NCBI GenBank assembly: GCA_018287875.1
Contig: JAGVVL010000002.1
Span: 7,254,001 to 7,318,000, forward strand
Origin: Nigrospora sphaerica
Lineage: Eukaryota > Ascomycota > Sordariomycetes > Amphisphaeriales > Apiosporaceae
Direction of reading: 5' to 3'
DNA: 64,000 nt
In this document: positions 22,230 through 35,066 of the stretch, piece after piece
How positions within the stretch are numbered: the first letter of the stretch is position 1
Layout of the letters: each line of letters starts with the position of its first letter
The notes under the pieces: model-generated
What the model saw: the letters and a program-made list of their open reading frames with translations, nothing else
Databases searched by the model: none
Told to the model about the DNA's origin: nothing
Translations under genes and position numbers: made by a program

Positions 22230-25172
22230 ATGTCGGGTGCCAACACCATCAAGGTCGTCGCCCGATTCCGGCCTCAGAACAAGGTCGAGCTGGCCTCGGG
22301 CGGCCAGCCCATCGTCTCTTTCGATGGCGACGACACTTGCTCCCTGAACGTATGTCGCTCGCCCTCACCCCGCCACCGCCCCTCCCCTCCTCTCCCCTCC
22401 GGCCGCCGTGGCCCTCTTGACGATGCTAACACCGCCTCATTGCAGTCGGCTGAGGCCTCGGGCTCTTTCACCTTCGACCGTGTCTTTGACATGCAAACGG
22501 CCCAAGCCACCATTTTCGATTATTCCATCAAGCCCACCGTCGACGACATCCTCAACGGATACAATGGAACCGTTTTCGCCTACGGCCAGACGGGCGCCGG
22601 AAAGTCATACACCATGATGGGAACGAGCATAGAGGACGAGGAGGGCAAGGGTGTGACGCCGCGTATCATCGAGCAGATCTTCAGCAGCATCATGGCCAGC
22701 CCAGGCACCATCGAGTACACCGTCCGCGTCAGCTACATGGAAATCTACATGGAACGCATCCGCGATCTGCTCCAGCCGCAGAATGACAACCTGCCGGTGC
22801 ATGAGGAGAAGAACCGCGGCGTGTACGTCAAGGGCCTCCTCGAGATCTATGTCTCCAGCGTCCAGGAGGTCTTCGAGGTCATGCGGAGGGGAGGAAATGC
22901 CAGAGCGGTGGCCGCGACCAACATGAACCAAGAGTCGTCCCGTTCGCACTCCATCTTCGTCATTACCATCACCCAGAAAAACATCGAGACGGGCTCGGCC
23001 AAGAGCGGTCAGCTCTTCCTGGTCGATCTGGCGGGTAGTGAAAAGGTTGGCAAGACTGGCGCCAGTGGCCAGACCCTCGAAGAGGCAAAAAAGATCAACA
23101 AGAGTTTGAGTGCTCTCGGAATGGTCATCAACGCCTTGACCGACGGAAAATCATCCCACGTCCCCTACAGAGACTCCAAGCTCACGCGTATATTACAAGA
23201 GTCTCTGGGCGGTAACAGCCGAACCACCCTGATCATCAACTGCTCGCCGAGTAGCTACAACGACGCCGAGACGCTCAGTACCCTTCGCTTCGGTATGCGC
23301 GCCAAGTCCATCAAGAACAAGGCCAAGGTCAATGCCGAGCTCAGCCCGGCCGAGCTGAAGGCCATGCTTAAAAAGGCGCAGTCGAGCATGTCTACCTTTG
23401 AAAGTTACATCTCTACCCTCGAGGGCGAAGTGCAGCAGTGGCGCGCCGGCGAGAGTGTGCCCAAGGAGAAGTGGACGCCGGCCCTCACGGCCGACAGCGT
23501 GGCCACTACTCCCAGGACGGAGGCCAGGGCACCCAGACCCTCAACGCCGTCCAGGCTCGTCAACGAAAGCCGGGCTGAAACCCCGGCCTTGACCGAGAGG
23601 TCCGGCACGCCTAGCATTCCTCTGGATAAAGACGAGAGAGAAGAGTTCCTCCGAAGAGAGAACGAGCTTCAAGATCAGCTCTCGGAGAAGGAGACCCAAG
23701 TGGTGGCCGCCGAGAAGACGCTCGCCGAATCCAAGGAAGAGCTCGCTTTCCTCAAGGAGCACGACAGCAAGCTGGGCAAGGAGAATGAGAAGCTCACAAC
23801 CGAGGTCAACGAAGCCAAGATGCAACTCGAGCGTCTCACGTTTGAGAGCAAGGAGGCCCAGATCACCATGGACGCCCTAAAGGAAGCCAATTCGGAGCTG
23901 ACTGCGGAGCTGGACGAGGTAAAGCAGCAACTCCTCGACGTCAAGATGAGCGCCAAGGAGACCAGCGCTGTCCTTGACGAGAAGGAGAAGAAGAAGGCCG
24001 AGAAGATGGCCAAGATGATGGCGGGCTTCGACCTCGGCAGCGACGTCTTCAGTGAAAACGAGAAGGCCATAGCGCAGGCCATCAAGCAACTCGAGACCCT
24101 CCATGAGATCAGCTCGACGGGCGACCCGATCCCGCCGGATGACCTGCAGGAGATCAAGGCCAAGCTCGTAGAGACCCAGGGCATCGTCCGACAAGCCGAG
24201 CTTTCCCTGTACAGCGGCATGTCGAGCGACTCGGAGACGCGCCGGCGGGTGGAGCTGGAGGGCCGACTGGAGAAGCTGCAGCAGGAGTACGAGGACCTTC
24301 TGACAAAGAACCTCAGCGAGGCCGACGTCGAGGATGTTAAGGGCTCTCTGAAGGAGGCGTATGCCAACAAGCAGACGACGCAGCTCGAGCTCGTCGACGA
24401 GCTCAAGGCCGACATTGCGCAAAAGGCGGCCGAGAACCAACGGATGAAGACGCTTATTGAGGACCTGCAAGGCCGCGTCAAGACAGGTGTGGCGCCTGCG
24501 CCCGGTCTCGCCAACGGCAAGACGGTCCAGCAGCAAATTGCCGAGTTTGACGTGATGAAGAAGAGCTTGATGCGCGATCTGCAAAACCGTTGCGAGCGCG
24601 TCGTGGAGCTCGAGATCAGCCTCGACGAGACACGCGAGCAGTACAACAACGTGCTGCGCTCGTCTAACAACCGGGCCCAGCAGAAGAAGATGGCGTTCCT
24701 GGAGCGCAACCTGGAGCAGCTCACGCAGGTGCAGCGCCAGCTGGTCGAGCAGAACGGCGCGCTCAAGAAGGAGGTCGCCATTGCTGAGAGGAAGCTCATT
24801 GCCCGCAACGAGCGCATCCAGAGCCTCGAGAGCTTGCTGCAGGACAGCCAGGAGAAGCTGACGGCGGCGAATCACAGGTATGCCGCACTTTCTGAGCCCC
24901 CTCGACAGCGAACTTGAGTGACTAACGAGGTGTCCAGGTTCGAATCCCAGCTCACGGCTGTCAAGGAGCGGCTCGAGGCGGCCAAGGCCGGCTCGACGCG
25001 CGGCCTCGGCTCGCCCACGGGCGGCGGTGGCTTTAGCTTCGGCAGCCGCATCGCCAAACCCCTTCGCGGCGGCGGCGACGGCAGCGCGCCTGCGCAGGTT
25101 CCCACCATTGCCAACCTGCAAAACGAGAGCGGCGGTGGCAAGAGGAGCAGCTGGTTCTTCCAAAAGTCATAG
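22230..25172 (+). CDS. Conventional kinesin (kinesin-1) heavy chain
   Basis: This is the fungal kinesin-1 motor that carries organelles and vesicles to microtubule plus ends during hyphal growth. Three exons, 22230-22349, 22446-24877 and 24938-25172, encode 928 residues, the length known for Neurospora NKIN. The motor domain occupies about residues 1-340: the P-loop GQTGAGKS is at 87-94, switch I is SSRSHSIF, switch II is DLAGSEKVGKTGA, and the neck region follows KNKAKVNAELSP. A long coiled coil runs through residues 460-860. The C-terminal tail has a Gly-rich basic stretch with GSRIAKPLRGGG, including the conserved autoinhibitory IAK motif, and ends WFFQKS. Intron 1 (96 bp, donor GTATGT) interrupts the motor at residue 40 and is stop-free and a multiple of three; intron 2 is 60 bp. 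Confidence 0.98.
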
Positions 25173-26820
25173 GAGGTTTCCTAGGGAGGCAGGTTTCCGA
25201 AGGCCGGGAGCGGATTACGGATTGACGAAAAGAAACAGTCGGCAGGACGCTTGTCGAAGCCGCCACGGCTCGGACGCCGGCTGCGTCGTCGTCCTACAGC
25301 CGCAGTACGGCCAGCCAGGGAAAAGATGCGGATGCTGCCGACGCCGTACAACAGACGATTGAAGATAGACTCCGGATTATACCCTATGTTCTGAGGTTGC
25401 TGTGTCGGACTATGCCGCACCGGGGCGGTGGGCGGCGACGCGGATAGACGCATCATACTACATGAGGAGCGCGGGACGGCGGATCTCTTGGATTTTCTCT
25501 CGCCACGAGAAGCTGGCGCTCTAGGAGTCATCAGACGGGTATGTTGACTGTGGCCCCCGGGCTCACGAGAGCAGATGAGGCCGATGACAGGACGATTATG
25601 GGACATGCGACATGGCTACTTCCTTCTCATACATATACTCTTTTCCGCGTGTGGTGACGGCGGCCAGACGGAGACGGCGGTGAATGGTGCACTGTGACGA
25701 GCGGTGGCCTCGGTCAGAGACATGTTAACGCCGCCCCTCTCTCCAGTGTGAATGGGGCCTGCCTGTCAAGACAGGAGGTCCATTCGGAGGGTGTCCTCGA
25801 CGGAGCTTGGCGAACGGTTGCCAGTATCACGGCGGTAGGTTCGACCCAAAGAATAGGGTCTGGGTGTTGTTTGTGGCGGTGTTGAATCATCTCCATCTCC
25901 TCTTGCTTTTTACGTAGCAGAGATTCGTAAGGCTCGATAACCTCGCCAGTGTACCTATCGTTGATGGCCTCGCTTCACAGGCGCGCAGGAGCCGTAGAGA
26001 AGACAGATCATCAACGATGTGGGTACGGATGGTCGAAAGAGTATTGTGGGTACCCTCCATGGGCCATTTGGCGACGTCCTGGTTTCCCCTCCGTAGTTCT
26101 CAGACAGTCAGATTATGTGCGGTGCAATTGACCATCATCTGGCAACGTCAGCGTGTTAGTTTGTCAAGGTACAGTATTCCACCATAGGCCCGTGGGATGC
26201 GTGCTGACTCGGCTGGATGCATCCAGGATGTATCTATCCGTCAGGCCTGTTCCCGTTGACTTGGTACAATACATAGATGTACGTACATGTGCATACTTGT
26301 GTATGGGACGAGGCCTGACAGCCACTGGCGGACTGGGCAACTCTGTCAGCCCCGGATAGGATACCAACCCACGTTAGCACTAAGATGTGCATGTAATGCG
26401 TGATGCGGAACTGACCCCGCGTTTGCCCCCGTTCACCGTCCGTCGTCCCCCCACAGTTTCAGCGGGCGGCTTTAGCGCTTTCCGCTGTGGGGGATGAGAG
26501 GCCCAGCCGGGGGAGGTGTTGCGGTACAAATACGTGGGCGCCACGGGATTAGCACGTGTTGCCGCCATGAGGCCCAATCATGGATGCGTACTCCCCGAAG
26601 CAAGCCGGTGGGGGATTGTCAGAGTCGCGGGCGCGCGCTGTGTAGGTAGAGGGGAATATGCCGAACTTGCACTCCTTCGCCTCCCTTCTTCTTCTTCCAC
26701 CATTTCTTCCGCTTCTTCCCTCCCGCCTTACCCGCCTCCTCGTGTTCGCCGTCCGTAGCGTCGTTTCCAGCTCCCGGGACTGGAATTCGTGAGCTTCCCT
26801 TGGCCTCTTCACCCTTCAAG
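25173..26820. other. Intergenic: kinesin 3' flank and thiolase promoter
   Basis: No gene is supported in this 1.6 kb. The final 150 bp (about 26660-26760) is a strong C/T-rich tract of the kind found upstream of highly expressed fungal genes, consistent with the promoter or leader of the thiolase gene. Confidence 0.4.
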
Positions 26821-28237
<1,417 letters not shown>

Positions 28238-28951
28238 GAGCCATCGCTACACGGGGAGACGAGTGCTCAAGTAGCCCTGCTCAAGGAAGAGAGTAGTGTA
28301 TTAATTCATACCGGTATACGTGCGACATTGTATCAATATACATATGCTTGGGTCCATATCATATGGAACTTGAGTACCTACGTCAATGGCAACGGATGGA
28401 TGACGGGGTAGGTAATGTACATGATTTACATGCTGTAGGTAGGCAGACGGCGAACACCATGATGTCACCTCATCCGCCAATCAGATGAACCCCCGCCTCA
28501 GAACTCGCAGCTCCCACGGGCTCCTTCCTACATAGTCGTTGATAGGATGAAGTCCTAACAACCTCAGCTGCAACCCGCCTGGAATGAGCCGTAATTGGCC
28601 CTAAGGACCCTGAGCCGGCGCTACCCATCGCGCCAAAACAACACCCCCATTGTCCCAGGATCCCATCTGTAAACTTCCAGCTACGCTTGCAGACTCGTCA
28701 AATTTGATGCATGCATCCATTCCCCTGGACACCCTACCCCGCGAACCCTGACGCGTCTTGTTGCGCGACGCCGCGATTGTTGATCCCACCCCCACCCCAC
28801 GCCGTCGACAACGCCTTGCGCTTTCACCACCGACCGTTCGTACTTGTCCTCCGTTCGGGCCACGCGCCACAGCCCCATGCCGCTGCGGCGAGACCAGCGG
28901 GCCCCGCGTTGAGTCGGAGAACTGCGAGGAGGCGGCAGCCTACTCGTCGCC
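28238..28951. other. Intergenic: thiolase 3' flank and PCI-protein promoter
   Basis: No supported gene. Short GGTAGGTA copies occur near 28409-28445. ORFs overlapping the downstream start have no domain support. Confidence 0.4.
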
Positions 28952-30604
28952 ATGTCTCTTACCGTACAGTTCCTCTCCAGCATACGGGGCTTCCTCAAGG
29001 CTCGCGACGGCCTCAAGCTGCGCCAATGGCTTCTCGTCGAGCCGCCGCTGCCGGATCAGTACGAGCAGCTTGCGCTCGAGCTCAAGAATGGGTACCGGAA
29101 CAGCGACTCCCTGGCCAAGCTAGTCGAGAGCTGCCTCCCGGAAGAGGACGACATCCCAGATGACCAGGGAACTGCCTGGCCGGGCTTCACCTCCTTCATG
29201 AAGGACTACTTCGAGTACTGGAGGGACGTCAACTTTGACGATCTGCTGGCCGCGCATCAGCTTCTCACCGCCCTCACCAGGTACGAGGAAACTCTCATCA
29301 GCACTCGGCTCCGTACTCAAGCTAATACGGCATGGTCCCCGGCAGCTCCTGCACTACGGCGCTGAACAACCCGACGTACGGCACCATCATGCTGCAGACC
29401 AGCATCTCTCTGTGCGGCTCCCTGTCCAAGCTATCCATGACGCTTAACAAGCGGCCCGATCTCACCAGGAAGCTGCAGACGGTCGACACGGGCGACGAGG
29501 AGCAAAAGTCGATTGTCGAGAACACGGCCGAGGTCATTCAGAAGGTCTTCACGGCCTGTTTGACGGACAGGTCGAGCCAACGTCACGAGGTGCCCAAGGG
29601 CAAGAAGATTGGTGTCTACATCTTTGCCAACGTCACGTTGAAGCTCCTGTTTGCCGTAAGTGACGTCCCCGGCCACCCCCCACACCCCCGGGGACCAGGG
29701 CTGACGGCGTGGCTCCCAGTGCCGCAAAACCCATCTTGCCAAGCAACTCTTCACCAACATCACGGCCAAAGCACCGCCTCTCTCGTTCTATCCGGCTGCG
29801 CAGCGGGTGACATACCTGTACTACCTCGGCCGTTTCCATTTCATCAACAACCACTTCGGCCGCGCCGCAAAATGCCTGCAGGAAGCCTACCTCCAGATTC
29901 CTCCCGCGTTCCAGAACCACCGGAAGCTGGTCCTGACGTACCTGATACCCTGCAACATGTTCCTCGGCCGGTTGCCGTCGCCAACACTGCTGCAACGACC
30001 CGAGGCACAGTCGCTGGCCCCTATTTTCCTGCCCTTTTGTCAGGCCGTCCGCAGCGGTAACTACCTGCTATTCCAATCCGCGCTCGCCAACCACGAGTCC
30101 TGGCTCTTCCGGCGCGGCCTCCTCCTCGCCCTCTCCTTCCGCCTCAAGCCGCTCCTCTGGCGCTCCTTGTCGCGTCGCGTCTTCCTCTTGACCTACGTTG
30201 CGCCCGCAGATGCCGACTCCCGCAAGGCCGCCACGCTAGAGCTCTCGCACCTTGCGACGGCGGCCGCGTACACGCAGAAGCGCCTCGAGGGCTACGTGCC
30301 CGGACCGCCCGGGGCCGGCGACAGCACCCTTGTCTTGCCGCCCGGCGCCCGCCCCCGCAGCCTGCGGCCCGACGAGGGCCTCGTCTGGGGCAACATGGCC
30401 GTCACGGCCGACCACGTCGAGGACATGGTCGCCTCACTCGTCGCCCAGGGCCTGCTGCACGGTTTCCTGGCTCACTCCCAGAATCGCTTCGCCGTCATGG
30501 GCGCCAAGCAAAAGGGCAGCGCCGTCGCCGCCGGCTGGCCCCCGCCCGCCGAGGTGCTGATGCAGAGCGAAGCCCATGACGTCCCTGGCTTGGTTGTCCA
30601 GTAG
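28952..30604 (+). CDS. CSN12: PCI-domain protein of the Csn12/Thp1 type
   Basis: I model three exons, 28952-29280, 29346-29655 and 29720-30604, giving 507 residues. The protein resembles fungal Csn12, a PCI-domain subunit related to Thp1/PCID2, which is tied to the COP9 signalosome or, with Sac3-like partners, to mRNA export and splicing. The N-terminal half is helical (MSLTVQFLSSIRGFLKARD onward). The PCI region covers about residues 240-480, with VTYLYYLGRFHFINNHFGRA, then YLIPCNMFLGRLP, and the winged-helix end around EDMVASLVAQGLLHGFLAH. Introns are 65 bp (with a CTAAT-type branch) and 64 bp, with junctions GTACGA/GGCAG and GTAAGT/CCCAG. The choice of name rests on recognition of this PCI subfamily; assignment to the signalosome as opposed to the export machinery is inference. 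Confidence 0.85.
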
Positions 30605-31293
30605 CGCCGCAGCCGACGAATTGAAAAAGGAGAAGGAAAAAGAAACGATAGAAGAGAAAGCAAGGTGTATACAGGCAGCGCATACCGAGCATAAATACGT
30701 GGGCCGCGCGGGTGTATATATAGAGATTCGTCCGCGCGCGAGACTGAGGATACACGCATTGTGGGCGTATTGATTCGGGCACTCGCGGAAGCGCGACGGC
30801 ATTGCTTTCCCTGCACTTTGATACCCCCGGCGAATGGACAAATAGAGAAAACCGATATGCAATGTACCAGTCTACGTCCACAACCACTTGCGCGGGCCCC
30901 TTGTGCCTCATTTCAGCGGTACCGAGAGGTGGGAGTGATTTGGTAAAAAGGGCGCCGTCACTGCAACCCCGACATATCCGTACCTTACATATTCCCCGGG
31001 GATGATGTGCCCATCCGGGGGGGATTGATCGCTATCTTCTAGTTTAACTCCTTGCAATGCCGAACGCCATGACGAAAAAAGCCCAATACCGTGCATTTGC
31101 GCTGCCAGCTTGGGCTGTTCGCAGCACAAAGTCAACGTCGAATAGTATCTCCCGCGGTGATGCTAGAATATCTTTGCCGTGCCCCCAAGCAACGTGTTTC
31201 GGTCAGACCGAACCTCGACACGGTTTTGGAACAGTAGGCCTTGCATCACCACAAGGCCCGCCGTCCATATGGGGGTACCACAGGCAGCAGATT
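30605..31293. other. Convergent intergenic region
   Basis: This is a 689-bp spacer between the 3' ends of the PCI-protein gene (+) and the Atos-family gene (-). No gene, repeat or RNA element was recognised. Confidence 0.4.
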
Positions 31294-33627
31294 TTATACT
31301 GATTCATCCGAGCTCTGTCGTCGTTCTTGCCGCTCCTGCTGTCGGGCGCGCGCCGCCACGCCTAGAGATCGCAACCGCTGCGAGAGAAGACCCTCGGCCA
31401 GGCCGGGGCTGCCGTTGATCAAGCCGGAAAAGGCGTTCCCGCCATAGCCCACGTCGCCTTTATTGAGCTTGTCATACCGCGGCACCAACGGGCTCTCGAG
31501 CGTGGCCACGCCTGATGTTGCCAACGAGGGATGGCGCAGGGTCTGGGGGGTCGGGTGGTTGCCGCCGCCATGCTGCGAGGGCCCCGACACGCCCTGCATC
31601 GGACTGGCGGGAAGCCGCAGTGTGATGGGTTGCACGGGTCCGTGGGGGTTTTCTGAAAAGGAGAAGGAGGAATTCCGGGTCGGAGTCGCCGACTCGCCGG
31701 TAAAGCCGTCGACGGCGTCTAGGGCCTGGTGGGATGAGGCACCCAAGAAGAAGCCCGAGCTCCGTCTCCGGTAAGCCTTCTCCGCAGCCAGACTAGCCCC
31801 GGGTCCCGTGCCGGCCGAGATGGGAGGGTGCATCATACGGATGGGCTTGTATGCCGTGTAACGCGGCTCCGGCAGCGTGATCTCGTTGCGCAGTCTCTCT
31901 TTACCGTCTGGCACGCGGTTCGCAAAGACCGCCCGTATACTTTTGTACAGATAAAAGCGTCCCTTGGACGGGCAACAAATGTGGAGATGAACCAGGTAGC
32001 GCAGCGTCGGCCGGTCTGCGTTGCCGTCGCTCTTGACTTCGGGCAGGCTGTCAATGATGGGGCCGGCCGAGTAGCTTCTTTGTCTGATAAAGGTCTTGGT
32101 GCCCGGTTCCATGCCTGCCAAGTCATAGGGGACAAGAAAGAGCTTCACGGCGGTCTTATTGGGGTTCTTGAGAATGATCTGAATCTGGCCCTTCTCGGGA
32201 ATCCGATAGCTGCCGCCGGGAGGGGCCCTGGGTGAGCCCGATCGCCTCTTGCTTCTTTGCGGCCTCGGCGTGTCACGGTCCGGGCGCTCCTGCGCATCTG
32301 CCATGTCGCTCTCAGCCACTTTGCGTTCCTGGGTGCGGCTCTGTGCCTTGCGTTTGGACCGAGCCTCCTCCTCCGGGTTGGGGAGGCCATTCTCCAAGTC
32401 AATCTGACCTACGTAAGGGCTCGGGCCATCGTCGTCCTTGGACCGCCCGTGGGACGAGGTCGCATAGCTGTAGAAGACGGCGGGAAAAGGCAGGGTCACA
32501 TGCGGCGGGCATCTCAAGTTGGACTTACATTTGCCGAGGCCCAGGACGCCGATCTGGGCGAGGAAGTCGAGAGGCTTGGAGGGCGTTGTCGACATACGGC
32601 CGCGCAGAATACTCTCCTCGTAGGAGCCTACCATGGAAGCATGCTGGATGGGGGACGAGTCGGAGCTGTAGGACGGGCGTCTTGAGCGCAGGTCCAGTGC
32701 GAGCGACTGCGGAGACGTCCCTACTAGGGGAAAGTTGGGCGTAGAGTTGAGCGAGCGGCGAGGTTGATGTGCCTGGTAAGGGTACGTCCTCTCCTGCCGC
32801 ATCGAAGGAGGCTGACGGGCCATGGGGCTGGGCGACGGAAGCCCATACAAGCTCGAGTGAGAGGCCATCAGCGTGTGCCGCCGTGCGGTTCTCGCTAGAC
32901 TGGCCGAGGATGCCAGGTTGCTATCGTCGTTGCTCTCGGACTGGACAAGGGGGCTCGTGGGTGGCTTGTAGACGAAGCTCGTCGACAGCGACGACGAAAG
33001 TGACGAGGGCGTAGCACGAGGTTCTCGTTCCGGACCCTCGAGCCTTGACGGTGCACGTGACGGCTTGGCGAAGGGATATGGCGGCGAGGTAGCCATCCAA
33101 GGCTGATGAGAGGCCTGCCTTTGGCCGTGATGGCGGCTTTGGCTGCTCTCATGGGACCCCCGGCCCGCCTCGTCCTGGGTGAAATCACCGCTGTGGAGGG
33201 CGGAGCGCGGGCGCTCGATGCTGAGGCCGTCATGCAGCCTCATGTCGCCGTCGTCGGCGCTGCCACCGTCAAGATGCCTCTCTGGGGTTACGGCAGGGGG
33301 AAAGAGTAGAGGGTTAGTTTTGTAGGGGGTTACGGGGCTGGTATTCCATATCGAGCCATACTGCTGCTCGATTAGCCTACTGCTGCTACGCGGGCTGGGC
33401 GGGGCCTGGAATCTGACATGATGTCGGTTGGGATACCAAGTCGGGCTTTCGCCACGCTTCAACCGCTCGATAAGTTCGGCGCGGTCGGTGCAGGTTACGG
33501 CGACGTCACTGTCGGGACTGCCGGGCGGCGGCGAAGCTGCCTCGTCGTCGGACAGTCGCCGGGGGGTCGACGTCGTCGACGTGGACAGAAAGCCGTCGTG
33601 ACGGGGAAAGCGTGGCGGTGACGCCAT
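31294..33627 (-). CDS. Atos-family protein (DUF4210 and chromosome-segregation domain)
   Basis: This single-exon gene encodes 777 residues from an ATG at 33627 in a strong context (GCCATGG). It belongs to the Atos family (animal ATOSA/ATOSB, fly atossa). The DUF4210 block begins near residue 330 with SYEESILRGRMSTTPSKP, followed by LDFLAQIGVLGLGKC and LRCPPHVTLPFPAVFY, and ends SPYVGQIDLENGLPNP. A second conserved block near residues 535-595 (LRYLVHLHICCPSKGRFYLY, then KSIRAVFANRVPDGKERLRNE) is the domain labelled chromosome segregation during meiosis. A short conserved motif near the N terminus, ELIERLKRGESPTW, is also typical. In the fly the protein acts as a nuclear transcription regulator; the role in filamentous fungi is unclear. 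The frame stays open upstream to 33789 but without an ATG, so the poly-Ser region there is probably untranslated in this frame. Confidence 0.9.
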   Translation of the reverse strand: MASPPRFPRHDGFLSTSTTSTPRRLSDDEAASPPPGSPDSDVAVTCTDRAELIERLKRGESPTWYPNRHHVRFQAPPSPRSSSRLIEQQYGSIWNTSPVTPYKTNPLLFPPAVTPERHLDGGSADDGDMRLHDGLSIERPRSALHSGDFTQDEAGRGSHESSQSRHHGQRQASHQPWMATSPPYPFAKPSRAPSRLEGPEREPRATPSSLSSSLSTSFVYKPPTSPLVQSESNDDSNLASSASLARTARRHTLMASHSSLYGLPSPSPMARQPPSMRQERTYPYQAHQPRRSLNSTPNFPLVGTSPQSLALDLRSRRPSYSSDSSPIQHASMVGSYEESILRGRMSTTPSKPLDFLAQIGVLGLGKCKSNLRCPPHVTLPFPAVFYSYATSSHGRSKDDDGPSPYVGQIDLENGLPNPEEEARSKRKAQSRTQERKVAESDMADAQERPDRDTPRPQRSKRRSGSPRAPPGGSYRIPEKGQIQIILKNPNKTAVKLFLVPYDLAGMEPGTKTFIRQRSYSAGPIIDSLPEVKSDGNADRPTLRYLVHLHICCPSKGRFYLYKSIRAVFANRVPDGKERLRNEITLPEPRYTAYKPIRMMHPPISAGTGPGASLAAEKAYRRRSSGFFLGASSHQALDAVDGFTGESATPTRNSSFSFSENPHGPVQPITLRLPASPMQGVSGPSQHGGGNHPTPQTLRHPSLATSGVATLESPLVPRYDKLNKGDVGYGGNAFSGLINGSPGLAEGLLSQRLRSLGVAARARQQERQERRQSSDESV

Positions 33628-33655
33628 GGCACGGCGGCGGCGGCGGCTGCGATTA

Positions 33656-33682
33656 CTGCTGCTGCTGCTGCTGCTGCTGCTG
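33656..33682. repeat. (CTG)9 trinucleotide repeat upstream of the Atos-family start
   Basis: Nine perfect CTG units (CAG on the gene strand) lie about 30 bp before the Atos-family start codon. They would encode poly-Ala in an overlapping upstream ORF and poly-Ser if the main frame were extended upstream. Confidence 0.9.
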
Positions 33683-33789
33683 TTGTTTCTGGGCCGGGAA
33701 CAGGGCGGCTTGTGCCCACTGGACGAGGGCGGGCAAGGCAGATCACGGAGGGGAGGAAGTGGTACGGCACAGGCATAGGTAGAGCTCAA

Positions 33790-34954
33790 TCATTGCTTTC
33801 CGGCGTTGCGTCTCCCGTCTCCTTCTCTTTTTTGGCTTGGGGGGGATATGTCGTACGGACTGACTCGCAGCGGCCAGCCGCAAGCAAGTATCCCCAACAC
33901 GGACCGGCCTCGACTCGCAGCTGTGACGGTAGCGGTGACGTGGTAGCCGTGGGATCAGGTGCAGGCCCGGGTCCAGGAGGGATCTCAAAGTTTGCAGACT
34001 GTCTCGCCGCTTTCGAGAAGATACGGGACGGCAAAAGGAGGGAGAGATGGGGCTGTGGTCTGATATGGCCCTCGCGCCGGGCGGATGGCTGGGTGTAAGT
34101 AGTTGATTCTAGTTAAGGCGAAGGCCCCATACATATGACTGTGCCGTGGGACAGGAAACTGGGCTGACGGGGGGGAGAGAAATGGAGGAGAGTGAATGAC
34201 CACGCGACGGGGCGCCCCCCGGTTCGTTTCCCTCGATTTGATCGGGGACCGTCCCCTTACACCCCTCAATAGTCGTCTCTGCTTGGGTCTCTGGATTCCA
34301 GTCCGGCAACAGCGGGTGCCCTGTCGGTCGGCATGGATGCATGCAGACTCGCGCGTGCCAAACACGGATGGACCAGGCATCACCAGATACGGTACTTGTT
34401 ACTTTAGTTCAGTACTCCGTACTTGCCTTGCGTAGTACATGAATGCACCTGCTTACTACCTTTGGGTACACATGTACGGAGCGTAGGCCGGGGAAACCAG
34501 CCGCCATATGCAAAGCGCCAGCGCATCCACGCTGACAGGCGGTCCGGTTATCTATTGATCTGGATCCCGGAATCCATTGCCTGGCACTTAAGAGGTGCAT
34601 CCATTAATTGTTCCCATCATGGACGGTAACACTCTGCCCAGTAGTTCTACGTAGAGTACATCCGATATTAGTACGGCAGGACCCCTGGTCGCCCCGGCGT
34701 CCCTCGCGCCTGCAACTAGAAACCATCCAGGCTTGTACCTTCTCGGATAGACATGGGGCGAGGCTTGGCCGTCCGTCCGTTCCGTCCTTTCAGGGATCAA
34801 CCGGAACAGCTCAGCGAAAGAAAACCCATTTTCCCCACCCTCCTCCAGGTTAATGGTAGCCAAAAAAAACAACCCACGCAGGCCGCAGCTGCAGATGCGC
34901 GCGCGCGCCGGTGTCCAATCGATAACAACTTTTGGATTTCCCGTTTCCAGACCT

Positions 34955-34989
<35 letters not shown>

Positions 34990-35066
34990 ACCGTCACTCG
35001 CTTCAAACGGTCGCCCAGATACCAAAACCAACGAATCCAAAGCCAGAGGTCTCACCAGCCGCAGCC
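33790..35066. other. Divergent promoter region between the Atos-family gene and FYV7
   Basis: No gene is supported. The right end holds the (GAC)11 repeat and C/T-rich sequence. A 478-codon minus-strand ORF that enters from FYV7 (34588-36024) is an antisense shadow. Confidence 0.4.
34957..34989. repeat. (GAC)11 trinucleotide repeat in the FYV7 leader region
   Basis: Eleven uninterrupted GAC units end 77 bp before the FYV7 start codon, so they probably sit in the 5' leader or core promoter. The length is likely to vary between strains. Confidence 0.92.

Noticed and set aside
24938..24962. GGTTCGAATCCC, a tRNA-like B-box
   Set aside because: It is the start of kinesin exon 3, encoding the conserved coiled-coil end, with no A-box at a suitable distance.
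23675..25163. 380- and 428-codon minus-strand ORFs
   Set aside because: Both are antisense to the kinesin coiled coil; Leu/Ser-rich and Leu/Ala/Arg-rich readings are typical mirror frames of Glu/Lys/Leu heptads.
33628..33789. Extended Atos-family N terminus with a poly-Ser run
   Set aside because: The frame is open but has no ATG; the first in-frame ATG is at 33627 in a strong context.
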